Of a stretch of 64,000 bases of DNA, positions 25,838 through 34,456 are shown piece after piece; the stretch's first letter is position 1; each line of letters begins with the position of its first letter. The DNA is from Thermohalobaculum sp039821125 (GTDB lineage: Bacteria; Pseudomonadota; Alphaproteobacteria; Rhodobacterales; Rhodobacteraceae), in NCBI GenBank assembly GCA_039821125.1, contig JBCBOR010000018.1, positions 3,216 to 67,215 of the forward strand. Direction: 5' to 3'. A model generated the notes under the pieces. It made no database searches. It was not told the origin of the DNA and saw only the letters and a list, made by a program, of their open reading frames with translations. A program made the position numbers and the translations under genes.

Positions 25838-27628
25838 TCAGATATCGCGCCCTTGCAGGATGACCGGTGACCAGTTCGGGCTAACCGGCGGAACATGACT
25901 GAGGTCCTTGATTGCGAAGGATCCGGCACCGGAGACCACCTTTCCGCCCACAACGGTGAGGTCGGATTTCAGCTTGGCGATTTCGGCATCGGTAACAGCG
26001 AAGTAATCCCGGTCGAGCACCGCGAAGTCGGCCAATTGTCCCGGGGTGATCGCGCCCTTGGTGCCTGCATCGCCGGTGAACCAGGCCGAGCCGGTGGTCC
26101 AGAGGCGCAGCGCCTCCTCCCGGCTCAGCAGGTTCTTGTCGTGGTACATCCGCATCCCGCCGCGCGAGAGGCCGGTGGCCATCCACTGGATCGAGAACCA
26201 CGGGTTGAACGAGGTCACCCGCGTCGCATCGGTCCCGCCGCCGACCGGCACGCCGAGATCCATGATCGCGCGGAAGTTCGGTGTCTGGCGCAGGGCATCT
26301 GCGCCGTAGTTCGCGACGAAATCCTCGGCCTGGAATTGCAGCCGGTTCTGAAGTGCGATCCCGCCGCCCAGCTTGGCGATCCGCTCGAGGTTCTGTGGCG
26401 TGAAGGTCTCGACATGGTCGACGAACCAGCCGGGCACGAGGCCCGCACCCTTGGCGACCTCCTCATAGACCGGCAGCAGGCGATCGCCCGTCTCGTTATA
26501 GGTGATGTGCTGGCGGAAGGGCCATCCGCCCTCACCGAGCACGGTCATGACTTTGGTCTGATACTCCTCGGCATCCCGGTCGATATCGGGGCGGGCGTCA
26601 GCGAAGATCTCGTAATCATAGGACGCCCAGCCCAGGTTCTCGCCCGCGCCGACGAACTTCAGGATATCGTCGCCTTGGCCCGCACGGATCTCGGCGGTCC
26701 ATTTCTGGTAATCCGCCAGTTCCTGGCCTTTGTGTTGCGGGAACGAGTGATAGCCGATACGGGTGGTCAGCATGTCGCGCCCGTGCAGCCAGCGGATAAC
26801 CTTGTAGGGGTCGGCATCCGGGAACTCCATCCCGCCGCCGCCCGCATCCGAAACAGAAGTGATGCCCAGCCCGTTCAGCACGTCAAAGTATTGCAGCGAT
26901 GAGTTGATCTGGTCCTGGATCGACAGCTTTGGTGCGGCGTCCAGGGTCTTGTACATCACCAGTCCAGAGGGGGCGGCCAGGACCCGGCCGGTGGCGTTGC
27001 CGCCTGCGTCTTTCTCAATGATGCCGCCGGGATAGGTTGGATGGCCGGGCTGATCGTAACCGAGATACTCGACTGCCTTGGTGTTGAGCAGCGTCAGTTT
27101 ATAGAGGTGATGGATAAGCACCGGGTGGTTCGGCGCAACCGCGTCGAGTTCCGCCACTGTCGGCAGCCTTTTTTCCTTGAACTGGAACTCGGAGAACCCG
27201 CCCGCGACACGGATGAACTGGCCCGCCGGGGTGCGGTCGGCCTGAACGCGCAACAGGTGCAGCGCTTCTTCAAGACTGTCCACACCGTCCCAACGGACTT
27301 CGAGATTGTAATTCACCGCCCCGCGGATCGCATGGGTATGGCTGTCGTTGAGGCCGGGGATCACGCGCTGACCCATCGCGTCGATCACTTGCGTGAATGG
27401 CCCGATCAGGCCCTGCATCTCGGCATCGGAACCCACGGCGACAAACCGGCCATCGCGCGCGGCAAGCGCCGAGGCCTCGGGCCGCGCCGGGTCCATAGTG
27501 GTGATCCGTCCATTCAAGAGCACCAGATCCGCCGAACCGGACTGAGCAAAGGCTGCCCCGCCAGCGTTGGCGGCAATCAGGGCGGTTGATCCGGCGAGAA
27601 CCTGCCGGCGGTCGAGCAGCGTGGGCAT
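25838..27628 (-). CDS. YtcJ-like amidohydrolase with twin-arginine signal
   Basis: A 596-residue amidohydrolase related to its neighbour at 24057-25778. The N-terminus has a twin-arginine-like signal (DRRQVLAG, hydrophobic stretch, then AFAQS), so it is probably exported folded to the periplasm. The metal site is NDSHTHAIRG with later HITYNE, VDHVET and GGTDATRVTSFNPW. A cytoplasmic and a periplasmic paralogue in one operon suggests the same compound is handled on both sides of the membrane. I start at the ATG before the signal; upstream codons are open but lack a ribosome site. Confidence 0.85.
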   Translation of the reverse strand: MPTLLDRRQVLAGSTALIAANAGGAAFAQSGSADLVLLNGRITTMDPARPEASALAARDGRFVAVGSDAEMQGLIGPFTQVIDAMGQRVIPGLNDSHTHAIRGAVNYNLEVRWDGVDSLEEALHLLRVQADRTPAGQFIRVAGGFSEFQFKEKRLPTVAELDAVAPNHPVLIHHLYKLTLLNTKAVEYLGYDQPGHPTYPGGIIEKDAGGNATGRVLAAPSGLVMYKTLDAAPKLSIQDQINSSLQYFDVLNGLGITSVSDAGGGGMEFPDADPYKVIRWLHGRDMLTTRIGYHSFPQHKGQELADYQKWTAEIRAGQGDDILKFVGAGENLGWASYDYEIFADARPDIDRDAEEYQTKVMTVLGEGGWPFRQHITYNETGDRLLPVYEEVAKGAGLVPGWFVDHVETFTPQNLERIAKLGGGIALQNRLQFQAEDFVANYGADALRQTPNFRAIMDLGVPVGGGTDATRVTSFNPWFSIQWMATGLSRGGMRMYHDKNLLSREEALRLWTTGSAWFTGDAGTKGAITPGQLADFAVLDRDYFAVTDAEIAKLKSDLTVVGGKVVSGAGSFAIKDLSHVPPVSPNWSPVILQGRDI

Positions 27629-27722
27629 AGCAGAACTCCATTCATCAGGCCGCACGGCACCATCCGCACGGCGGAAGGCCGCGCGCCGGGACAGGCGGGT
27701 CTTGGTTCGGTTGGTCGTTTCG

Positions 27723-27749
27723 GTAGGGTGGGAGTGGCCCCCACCCCAC
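27723..27749. repeat. GGGTGGG-type palindrome
   Basis: GTAGGGTGGG and CCCACCCCAC, 7 nt apart, form an imperfect 10-bp stem just beyond the isochorismatase stop codon. It resembles the palindrome at 36708-36736 and may belong to the same short intergenic repeat family, or act as a transcription or RNA-decay barrier. Confidence 0.5.
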
Positions 27750-27758
27750 GGTTGTCGC

Positions 27759-28457
27759 TTACTCAGCGGCGATGGCCGGCGCTGCGACCGGGTCAATGCG
27801 TGGCCCATGCTCGACACGCTCGGGCGCTTTGTGGACCATGGTGTAGGCGTAATCGACGCCCATGCCGTAGGCACCGGAATGCTCTTTCACCAGGTCCATG
27901 ACCGCGTCATAGCTGTCGCGCCTGGCCCAATCGCGCTGCCACTCCAGCAGCACCTGTTGCCATGTCACCGGCACGACCCCGGCCTGCACCATACGGTCCA
28001 TCGAGTATTTGTGCGCGTCCATTGACGTGCCGCCCGAGGCATCTGCGACCATGTAGATCTCGTAGCCACCTTCCAGCATCGCGCTGAGCGCGAAGGTGGT
28101 GTTGCAGACCTCGGTCCAGAGGCCCGAAACGATGACCTTCTTGCGGTCATTCTCGGCCAGGGCATCGCGTACTTTCTGATCATCCCACGAGTTCATCGAG
28201 GTCCGCTCAAGGATCGGGTGCTCGGGAAACACGCCCAGCAATTCGGGATAGGTGTGGCCCGAGAACGCCTCGGTCTCGACCGTCGTGATCGTGGTCGGGA
28301 TGCCGAAGATCTTCGCGGCCTTGGCCAGCGCGACCGTATTGTTCTTCAGGGTTTGGCGATCGATCGAAGCGACACCGAATGCCATTTGCGGCTGGTGGTC
28401 GATAAAGATCAGCTGGCTGTTCTCGGGCGTCAGGACTTCAAGTTTCTCGATGCTCAT
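27759..28457 (-). CDS. Isochorismatase-like cysteine hydrolase (YcaC-type)
   Basis: A 232-residue cysteine hydrolase. The catalytic Asp is in FIDHQPQM and the nucleophile in GLWTEVCNTTFAL, the placement seen in YcaC-like proteins. The extra 40 C-terminal residues are typical of members found beside YtcJ-like amidohydrolases. It is first in the minus-strand operon and divergent from an AraC regulator. Substrate unknown, probably a small amide. Confidence 0.85.
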   Translation of the reverse strand: MSIEKLEVLTPENSQLIFIDHQPQMAFGVASIDRQTLKNNTVALAKAAKIFGIPTTITTVETEAFSGHTYPELLGVFPEHPILERTSMNSWDDQKVRDALAENDRKKVIVSGLWTEVCNTTFALSAMLEGGYEIYMVADASGGTSMDAHKYSMDRMVQAGVVPVTWQQVLLEWQRDWARRDSYDAVMDLVKEHSGAYGMGVDYAYTMVHKAPERVEHGPRIDPVAAPAIAAE

Positions 28458-28640
28458 CTCAGGGCTCCTTCACGATATGGCGCGGCCAGCCCGGCCGCTG
28501 GGATCCGAGTGCCGGGGGCGACCAACACAGCAGAGAGGTGGGAAGCCCGGACACTGCGCTCTTCCAGATTTCAGACTTTCTTTTCTGGATTTCTGCGATT
28601 CAGGGATGACGCCGCCTGAAGTTGCCCCATCCCATTTGAG

Positions 28641-28664
28641 AGCTACTTCCATCATGTGGAAGCT
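28641..28664. promoter_or_regulatory. Candidate operator in the divergent AraC/hydrolase spacer
   Basis: CTTCCA and TGGAAG flank TCATG, and AGCT lies near each end, giving a dyad about 22 bp upstream of the AraC start. It could be an autoregulatory site; supported only by symmetry and location. Confidence 0.25.
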
Positions 28665-28685
28665 GAGGCTGCCGGGGAGGGCGGC

Positions 28686-29558
28686 ATGTTCGCATTCGCC
28701 GACTACATGCAGATCCCGCGCTATCGATCGGCCATGAAATGGCAAGCAAACGCTGGATCTGCACGCATCGGGGTCAGGCACAGCGTGTTCGAACCCGGGC
28801 GTATCGAGGTGCCGCCGGCGAACTACTCTGCCCTTGTTCTCTACCGCAAGCCGGCTGTGATCAGTCAGGAAGTCGGTGGCGAACAGCGACCGGCGCGCAA
28901 GTTTGTTGAGGGCGATCTTGTGCTGCGACCGCGTGGCCTTGGCTACTCTGCCAACTATGATGATCCGGTCGAGGTGACCGTGTTCGGCCTTGACGACCAA
29001 TTGGTTCAAAGCGCAACGACCGAGTTCAGCGCCGATGTCGGCCGGGCCTTTGAGCGGTTCGAAGCCAGGGCCTTTCGTGCACCGTTGATCGAGGGGCTGG
29101 CGACCCGCCTCGCCGAAAGTGCGACGGATGAGGCCCAACGGCTCTACAGCGACACCCTGATCCAGACGATCATTCATGAACTTTGGCGGATAACCAATGG
29201 TGCTTTGCACCCGTCCGAGACCTCGCCGAAGGCTTTGCCGCCGACGCTTGTCAGTCGCATTGACGATCTGATCGCCAGCGTTCCAGGCAGCCAGATCACG
29301 TTGGAACAGCTGGCAGGTACGGTTGGAATGTCCGTGACTGCGTTTTCTGCTGCGATCAAGGCAACGACGGGGATGACGCCCTATCAGTACGTTCTGTCCC
29401 AAAGGCTGAAGGCCGCGCGCGACATGGTCGAGACGACGCCGCTTTCGCTGGCCGAGGTCGCCTATCGCTGTGGGTTCTCCTCGCAGAGCCACATGACGGA
29501 TGTGTTCCGTGCAAAACTGGGCACCACACCGGGTCGCCTGCGGTCGGGTCGGGTCTGA
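28686..29558 (+). CDS. AraC-family regulator, divergent from the amidohydrolase operon
   Basis: A 290-residue AraC regulator. The N-terminal half is an AraC_binding_2-type domain; the C-terminal half contains the two helix-turn-helix motifs ITLEQLAGTVGMSVTAFSAAIKATTG and LAEVAYRCGFSSQSHMTDVFR. The ATG at 28686 follows GGGGAGGGC. It is transcribed away from the six-gene operon at 21298-28457, so it is the most likely regulator of that operon. Confidence 0.85.
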   Translation: MFAFADYMQIPRYRSAMKWQANAGSARIGVRHSVFEPGRIEVPPANYSALVLYRKPAVISQEVGGEQRPARKFVEGDLVLRPRGLGYSANYDDPVEVTVFGLDDQLVQSATTEFSADVGRAFERFEARAFRAPLIEGLATRLAESATDEAQRLYSDTLIQTIIHELWRITNGALHPSETSPKALPPTLVSRIDDLIASVPGSQITLEQLAGTVGMSVTAFSAAIKATTGMTPYQYVLSQRLKAARDMVETTPLSLAEVAYRCGFSSQSHMTDVFRAKLGTTPGRLRSGRV

Positions 29559-29620
29559 GCGGGTCATTGAACGTCCCTGCTGAGGGTTGAATGGCGGCGC
29601 GGACGCCGCCATCCGAAGCC

Positions 29621-30322
29621 TCAGATCGCCATATCGAAGAGTAGGAACTCGGCCTCTTTGCCGGCCTCAATCCGGACCTCTGGCTCGTTCACCAATGCGA
29701 CCCCGTCGCCTGCCGTGAGTGTCTCGCCATTTGTCGCGATCTCGCCTCGGACCAACTGGATCCAGACCCCGCGGCCTGCCGCGATCTGATGGGTCAGGCT
29801 GTCGCCACCCGACAGAACCGACCCGTAGAGGTCGATGTTCTGATGGATCGTGATCGAGCCGTCGCGGCCATCCCGTGAGCCGAGAAGCCGCAGGCTGCCT
29901 GCCCGTTCGGTCAGCGGGATTGTCTTCTGCTCATAGCTTGGCGCCAATCCATTGCTCTGGGGTATCACCCAGATCTGCAAGAAGTGCACAGGCTCAGTCT
30001 TGGAGGTGTTGTATTCGGAATGGCGCACCCCTGTGCCTGCGGTCATGCGCTGGACATCGCCCGGCCGGATGATCGCGCTCTCGCCCATTGAGTCTTTGTG
30101 CTCGAGCGCACCGTCCAGAACGATCGACAGGATTTCGATGTCAGCATGAGGGTGCGTCCCGAACCCTGCGCCCGGCGCGACCTTGTCTTCGTTGATCACG
30201 CGCAATGGCCCGAAGCCCATGTGATCCGGGTCGAGATACTGGCCAAACGAGAATGTGTGCCGCGACTCGAGCCAGCAAAAATTGGCTTTGCCGCGTGCAT
30301 CCGAAGGTCTGATGATCTGCAT
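29621..30322 (-). CDS. Pirin-family bicupin protein
   Basis: A 233-residue pirin/YhaK-type bicupin. THPHADIEIL provides the metal-binding histidines and glutamate, and LDPDHMGFGPLRVINED is a family hallmark. Relatives are quercetin 2,3-dioxygenases or redox-sensitive regulators; the biological substrate is unknown. The start ATG has GGAG at the correct distance. It is divergent from a LysR regulator, a common arrangement. Confidence 0.88.
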   Translation of the reverse strand: MQIIRPSDARGKANFCWLESRHTFSFGQYLDPDHMGFGPLRVINEDKVAPGAGFGTHPHADIEILSIVLDGALEHKDSMGESAIIRPGDVQRMTAGTGVRHSEYNTSKTEPVHFLQIWVIPQSNGLAPSYEQKTIPLTERAGSLRLLGSRDGRDGSITIHQNIDLYGSVLSGGDSLTHQIAAGRGVWIQLVRGEIATNGETLTAGDGVALVNEPEVRIEAGKEAEFLLFDMAI

Positions 30323-30398
30323 CGTGATCTCCATCGCTGAAGTTTTCCTGCGGGAGATCTGGCCTGCGCCATAACGGGAGACAATTGCCGAAAAAATT

Positions 30399-30409
30399 GA
30401 CAGACTGTC
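30399..30409. promoter_or_regulatory. Candidate LysR operator
   Basis: GACAG-A-CTGTC is a perfect interrupted palindrome in the 108-bp spacer between the divergent pirin and LysR genes, about 20 bp before the LysR start. Symmetry and position suit autoregulation plus pirin control. Confidence 0.4.
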
Positions 30410-30430
30410 CCTGAATTCGGACAAGTGAAT

Positions 30431-31315
30431 ATGAACAGGTTTTCGGAGCTCAATGCGTTAACCGCTGTGGTCGAGGCGGGCGGTTTCTCCGCTGCGGCGC
30501 GTGTCACCGGGCAATCCCGTTCGGCTCTCAACCGGCTCGTGATCAATTTGGAAGAACGGCTCGGCATTCAGTTGCTGAATCGGACAACGCGGTCGGTTTC
30601 GTTGACGAGCAGCGGGCGGGTGCTCTACGAGCGCGCCCGTCAGGTTCTGGATGATCTGGATGAGATCGAGAGCGCCGTGAGTTCGGCCCGATCGGAGCCT
30701 GTCGGCAAGCTCAGGATCAACGCGCCGCCCTCCTTCGGCGATCTCGATGTCTCGCGATTGGTCACAGCGTTTCTTCAGCAGCACCCGCGCGTCGAGATCG
30801 AACTGACCTTCGAGAACCGTCTGGTCGATCCCATCGCCGAGGGCTACGATCTGGTAATCCGCATTGCCGAACCGGACGAGACGACGACACTCGTCGATCA
30901 TCGCATTCTGGTTCTCGACTACGTGATCTGTGCAGCACCGGAGTATCTGGACCGGCTGGGCACACCCCAAACAGCGTCCGATCTGGCAGCGCATGCCACC
31001 TTGGCCCAACGGCACGGCGCGGCCTCAACGGTCTGGACGATGCAGGGGCCCGGAGGCCCGGTTTCGGTTCGGCTGTCACCGGTACTTATATCGAACAGTC
31101 TGGAGCCGCTTCTCACCGCCGCCTGCGCCGGCTTGGGTATTGCGACCTTGCCAGCCTACGCGGTCCAATCCGATCTGTCATCCGGGCGCTTGCGCCAGAT
31201 CCTCGCCGATCATGTACTGCCGCCACGCATGCTGCAGGTGATCTATCCCCCGGCTCGGCACCTGTCGGCGAAGGTTCAGGTCTTCACGGAATTCGTTCGC
31301 AACTGGTGCACCTGA
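30431..31315 (+). CDS. LysR-family transcriptional regulator
   Basis: A 294-residue LysR regulator. Residues 1-60 are the winged helix-turn-helix (LNALTAVVEAGGFSAAARVTGQSRSALNRLV), and residues 90-290 are the substrate-binding-like effector domain. An in-frame GTG lies two codons before the ATG used. It probably controls the divergent pirin gene. Confidence 0.88.
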   Translation: MNRFSELNALTAVVEAGGFSAAARVTGQSRSALNRLVINLEERLGIQLLNRTTRSVSLTSSGRVLYERARQVLDDLDEIESAVSSARSEPVGKLRINAPPSFGDLDVSRLVTAFLQQHPRVEIELTFENRLVDPIAEGYDLVIRIAEPDETTTLVDHRILVLDYVICAAPEYLDRLGTPQTASDLAAHATLAQRHGAASTVWTMQGPGGPVSVRLSPVLISNSLEPLLTAACAGLGIATLPAYAVQSDLSSGRLRQILADHVLPPRMLQVIYPPARHLSAKVQVFTEFVRNWCT

Positions 31316-31452
31316 CCTGCTGTGTCACTGATGCACCGTTCACTTTCAGGTCCTTTCGCTGAATGGCGTCGACACCTCGATGCTCAGGACGCCTCTGGCA
31401 AACGGATCGCGCAACGGATCAGAAGTCGCGCTCCGGCAGCAGATCCCGTGGC

Positions 31453-32346
31453 TCAAGACAAAATGATCTCGAGGCCGATGACCAGCGTCACAAGGAAGGC
31501 AAGATACGCCAACAGGCGGCTATGATCTTCTCCGTCGATGACGACCTTGCGCAATAGCGTGCTCAGAACGTCCAGCAACGAGACCGTCACCAGTATGATC
31601 AGCAGGATCGCAGCGCCCGAAGCGTATTCGAAGCCACGCAGTGCCTCGGACAGCGACATGCCGATCCCGCCCGCACCGACAATTCCAAGCACGGTGGCGG
31701 ATCGGACATTCGATTCGAACCGGTAGAGCACAAGCGAGATCCAGAGCGGAAGAACCTGCGGAAGGACGGCGTAGACGATTTCCTGCAAGCGGCTTGCGCC
31801 GGTGGCCTTGATGCCCTCGACAGGGCGAGGGTCGATCGCTTCAACCGCTTCTGAGAACAGTTTCGCGAGCACGCCTGTGGTGTGAATGGCCAGCGCCAGC
31901 ACCCCGGCGAGCGGGCCGAGACCGACAGCGGCCACGAAGATCAGGGCAAAGACCAGTTCGTTGATGGCTCGGAACGCGTCCATCAGGCGGCGCACGGGAA
32001 AGACCACCCAGGCCGGAGCGATGTTTGTCGACGACAGCAACCCAAACGGCACGCCCAGCACGACAGAAAGAACCGTTCCCCAGACTGCCATCTGAACCGA
32101 TTCCAGCATCAGATCGAGATAGCTGCGCCAGTACCGGAAATTTGGCTCGAGGAAGTCTTTTACCATCAAGGCGATGTTGTCGCCCTGGAACAGCAGCTCC
32201 CAAGTCCGGTGCATGCCCGAGGGCACAAAGCTCCAGATCAGCAAGACAAGGAACGTTCCCCACAACAGCAGATCGAAGGTCTTTTCCTTCGCCGTGCGGC
32301 CCGGGACTTCGATATCGTCAAGAGTTCGCACAGTGGTGTCGGTCAT
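31453..32346 (-). CDS. phnE: Phosphonate ABC transporter permease PhnE
   Basis: A 297-residue inner-membrane permease with about six transmembrane helices. The ATPase-contact loop is VEGIKATGASRLQEIVYAVLPQVLP, as in PhnE. It is the last gene of phnCDE and there is only one permease gene, so it should form a homodimer. A hairpin with a U-tract separates it from phnD. No C-P lyase genes are in the window. Confidence 0.9.
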   Translation of the reverse strand: MTDTTVRTLDDIEVPGRTAKEKTFDLLLWGTFLVLLIWSFVPSGMHRTWELLFQGDNIALMVKDFLEPNFRYWRSYLDLMLESVQMAVWGTVLSVVLGVPFGLLSSTNIAPAWVVFPVRRLMDAFRAINELVFALIFVAAVGLGPLAGVLALAIHTTGVLAKLFSEAVEAIDPRPVEGIKATGASRLQEIVYAVLPQVLPLWISLVLYRFESNVRSATVLGIVGAGGIGMSLSEALRGFEYASGAAILLIILVTVSLLDVLSTLLRKVVIDGEDHSRLLAYLAFLVTLVIGLEIILS

Positions 32347-32359
32347 GGCGTCGGTCCAG

Positions 32360-32393
32360 AAAAAGAAAAGACCCCCCGCAGTGGCGGAGGGTC
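32360..32393 (-). terminator. Rho-independent-type hairpin between phnD and phnE
   Basis: On the minus strand GACCCTCCGC, loop CACT, GCGGGGGGTC form a 10-bp stem with one G-U pair, followed at once by TTTTCTTTTTC. It lies after the phnD stop and just before the phnE start, so it should be an attenuating terminator that lowers permease expression relative to the binding protein. Confidence 0.8.
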
Positions 32394-32409
32394 GTTGAGG
32401 TACGAAGGC

Positions 32410-33420
32410 TTACTTGCGCGGGCGCGCAGCGGCAGCGGCGCGGATCTCTTCGATCTTTGCGTCGATTTCCGCGATTTTTGCAGTCTTCTCTTCAGCCGAG
32501 TAAGTCTCGTCGCCTTCGATCGACATCCGCATGCGGATCTGGTCCATCTCGTAGAACGGCCAGAGCTGAGCGTTCGAGGACGGGATGAACGGGCCCATGG
32601 CAATGATCGCCAGGTTCTCGCGGGCCTGCTTGACTTCCTCGTCGGTGCCGAGACGGCCATAGGTCATGAAGAAGTGCATGATCTTGGCTTTCAGGGCTTC
32701 GTCCAGTTCCGGACGCCAGGCCATCGGGTCCGACGCGATCAGCGGCGAGCGCCAGATTTCCTTGATGTTCGCGAACATCTCGGGCTTGGCCTTTTTCAGA
32801 CGGTGATAGAGGCCGCCCGACGAGGCAACAGCCGCGTCAACACGCTTGGTCGCGACCGAGATCAGGTTGGTCTCGTGGTTGGCGTTACGCACGGTCTTGA
32901 AGCAATCGCGCGGGTTGATGCCGTTCTGGGCGAAGACGAAGGTCGAGGGGACCAGGAAGCCCGAGGTCGAGTTCGGATCACCGATGCCGAAATCGATCTT
33001 CTTGCCGCACGAAATTACGTCCTCGTAGGTCAGGTCGCTGTCCTTATGCGTGACCATCACCGACCAGTAGCCTTGGTCGCCGTTCGCCTCGGTGGTCTGG
33101 GCGAAGATCTCGGCGCCAGCGCGGTCGACAGCGACCATGCCCGATTTGTTGCCGTACCAGACGACGTCGACCTTGTCGAAGCGCATGCCCTCGATCACAC
33201 CGGCATAGTCGGCGGCGAAGAACGGCTCGACGGGCATGCCGAGACCCTTGGACAGATCTTCCAGGAACGGTCCCCATTTCTCGCGTTGAGCGGTGGAGTT
33301 CTCGGTGGCCAGGATGCCAAAAAACAATGTGTCTGGGTTGGTGCGTTCGTCAGCCACAACGGGGGCGGTCAGTCCGAACATCACCGCGGTGGCGACTGCC
33401 AGGCGGGTCACGAGTTTCAT
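32410..33420 (-). CDS. phnD: Phosphonate ABC transporter binding protein PhnD
   Basis: A 336-residue periplasmic binding protein with a signal peptide ending ...APVVA. VEPFFAADYAGVIEGMRFDKVDVVWYG and GIGDPNSTSGFLVP are the characteristic PhnD ligand-pocket segments. It lies 27 bp after phnC. It would bind phosphonates or, in some members, phosphite or phosphate esters. Confidence 0.9.
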   Translation of the reverse strand: MKLVTRLAVATAVMFGLTAPVVADERTNPDTLFFGILATENSTAQREKWGPFLEDLSKGLGMPVEPFFAADYAGVIEGMRFDKVDVVWYGNKSGMVAVDRAGAEIFAQTTEANGDQGYWSVMVTHKDSDLTYEDVISCGKKIDFGIGDPNSTSGFLVPSTFVFAQNGINPRDCFKTVRNANHETNLISVATKRVDAAVASSGGLYHRLKKAKPEMFANIKEIWRSPLIASDPMAWRPELDEALKAKIMHFFMTYGRLGTDEEVKQARENLAIIAMGPFIPSSNAQLWPFYEMDQIRMRMSIEGDETYSAEEKTAKIAEIDAKIEEIRAAAAARPRK

Positions 33421-33447
33421 GGATCTCTCCTCTGTCAGGGTGGTGTT

Positions 33448-34272
33448 TCAGGCGGGAACAGCGACGCGGGCCGGTTCGAAATCGTCCGCATCCGGCAGCA
33501 CCAGTTCTTCGCTGGCCTCACCGTAAATCTCGCGCAGGAAGGCGGTTGTCAGATCGCGGCTCGGGCCGTCAAAGACGACCTGTCCGTCACGCATCGCAAT
33601 GGTTCGGGGACAGTAGCGGCGTGCATACTCGACCTGATGCAGTGAGACGAGCACCGTGATGCCGTCTTGCGCGTTGATCTCGGACAGGATGCTCATGACG
33701 CGCTTGGCCGAGGCCGGATCGAGAGAGGCAATCGGCTCGTCGGCCAGAATGATCTTCGCACCCTGCACCAGCGTTCGCGCAATCGCGGCCCGTTGCTGCT
33801 GTCCGCCCGACAGGGTCGCGGCGCGCTGGCGGGCGCGAGCTTCGATCCCGACCCGGTGAAGCGCCTGCATCGCCAGCTGTTTTTCGGAATGGGTGAACAT
33901 GCCAAGCGTCGCGCGCAGCCGCGGGGCACGGCCCAGCAACCCGGCGAGCACGTTTGTCAGAACCGAAAGACGTGGGACTAGGTTGAACTGTTGAAAGATC
34001 ACGCCGATCTCTGTCCGGGTCCGCGTGATGTCTTTGGCAACCCGGCCCTTCGTCTGGATCGTGCGCCCGAGCACGCTGATCTCGCCGCCCGGTACGCCCT
34101 TATCTGCGCTGAGCAAACCCGAGATGTGACGGATAAGCGTGGACTTGCCGGAACCGGATGCCCCGATCAGCGCCACCATCTCACCTTGCTGGATGTCGAG
34201 GGACACCTGATCCAGCGCGACGGTGCCACCCGCAAAGGACTTTGTCACCGTGCTGACGGATACTGTAGTCAT
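33448..34272 (-). CDS. phnC: Phosphonate ABC transporter ATPase PhnC
   Basis: A 274-residue ATPase. Walker A is GASGSGKST, signature LSGGQQQR, Walker B IILADEP, followed by SLDPASAKRVM as in PhnC. The ATG at 34272 follows a GGGAGAAC ribosome site. It is first in phnCDE; a dyad that may be an operator lies about 75-100 bp upstream. Confidence 0.9.
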   Translation of the reverse strand: MTTVSVSTVTKSFAGGTVALDQVSLDIQQGEMVALIGASGSGKSTLIRHISGLLSADKGVPGGEISVLGRTIQTKGRVAKDITRTRTEIGVIFQQFNLVPRLSVLTNVLAGLLGRAPRLRATLGMFTHSEKQLAMQALHRVGIEARARQRAATLSGGQQQRAAIARTLVQGAKIILADEPIASLDPASAKRVMSILSEINAQDGITVLVSLHQVEYARRYCPRTIAMRDGQVVFDGPSRDLTTAFLREIYGEASEELVLPDADDFEPARVAVPA

Positions 34273-34345
34273 GTGTTCTCCCTGCGCATTGCGAGGGACA
34301 CTGGCTGGAAACAGAAACAACGCTGTGAACCTGATGCTTCGGTTC

Positions 34346-34374
34346 TGCGACAGTTGTGTGCAGAATCTGTCACA
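34346..34374. promoter_or_regulatory. Candidate operator upstream of phnC
   Basis: TGCGACAG (34346-34353) and CTGTCACA (34367-34374) are inverted with a 13-nt spacer and one mismatch. It lies in the 184-bp spacer between phnC and the phosphodiesterase gene. The CTGTCA half resembles a half of a Pho box, but the arms are inverted and not direct repeats, so PhoB binding is uncertain. Confidence 0.35.
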
Positions 34375-34456
34375 CAATCTTAGCGTGCAGAGCTGACCTT
34401 GCGCACCACGCTCGCGAAACCGCGCGGCAGGGCAGACGGCAAGGCCGCAAGGGCAG

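Noticed and set aside
31882..33645. A 587-codon open frame on the plus strand
   Set aside because: It runs antisense to phnE, phnD and phnC, which have clear family motifs; the antisense product is Arg/His/Gln-rich without a domain.
34346..34374. A Pho box upstream of phnC
   Set aside because: Only a CTGTCA half is present and the arms are inverted; the direct-repeat structure of a Pho box is missing, so it is listed only as a generic operator candidate.
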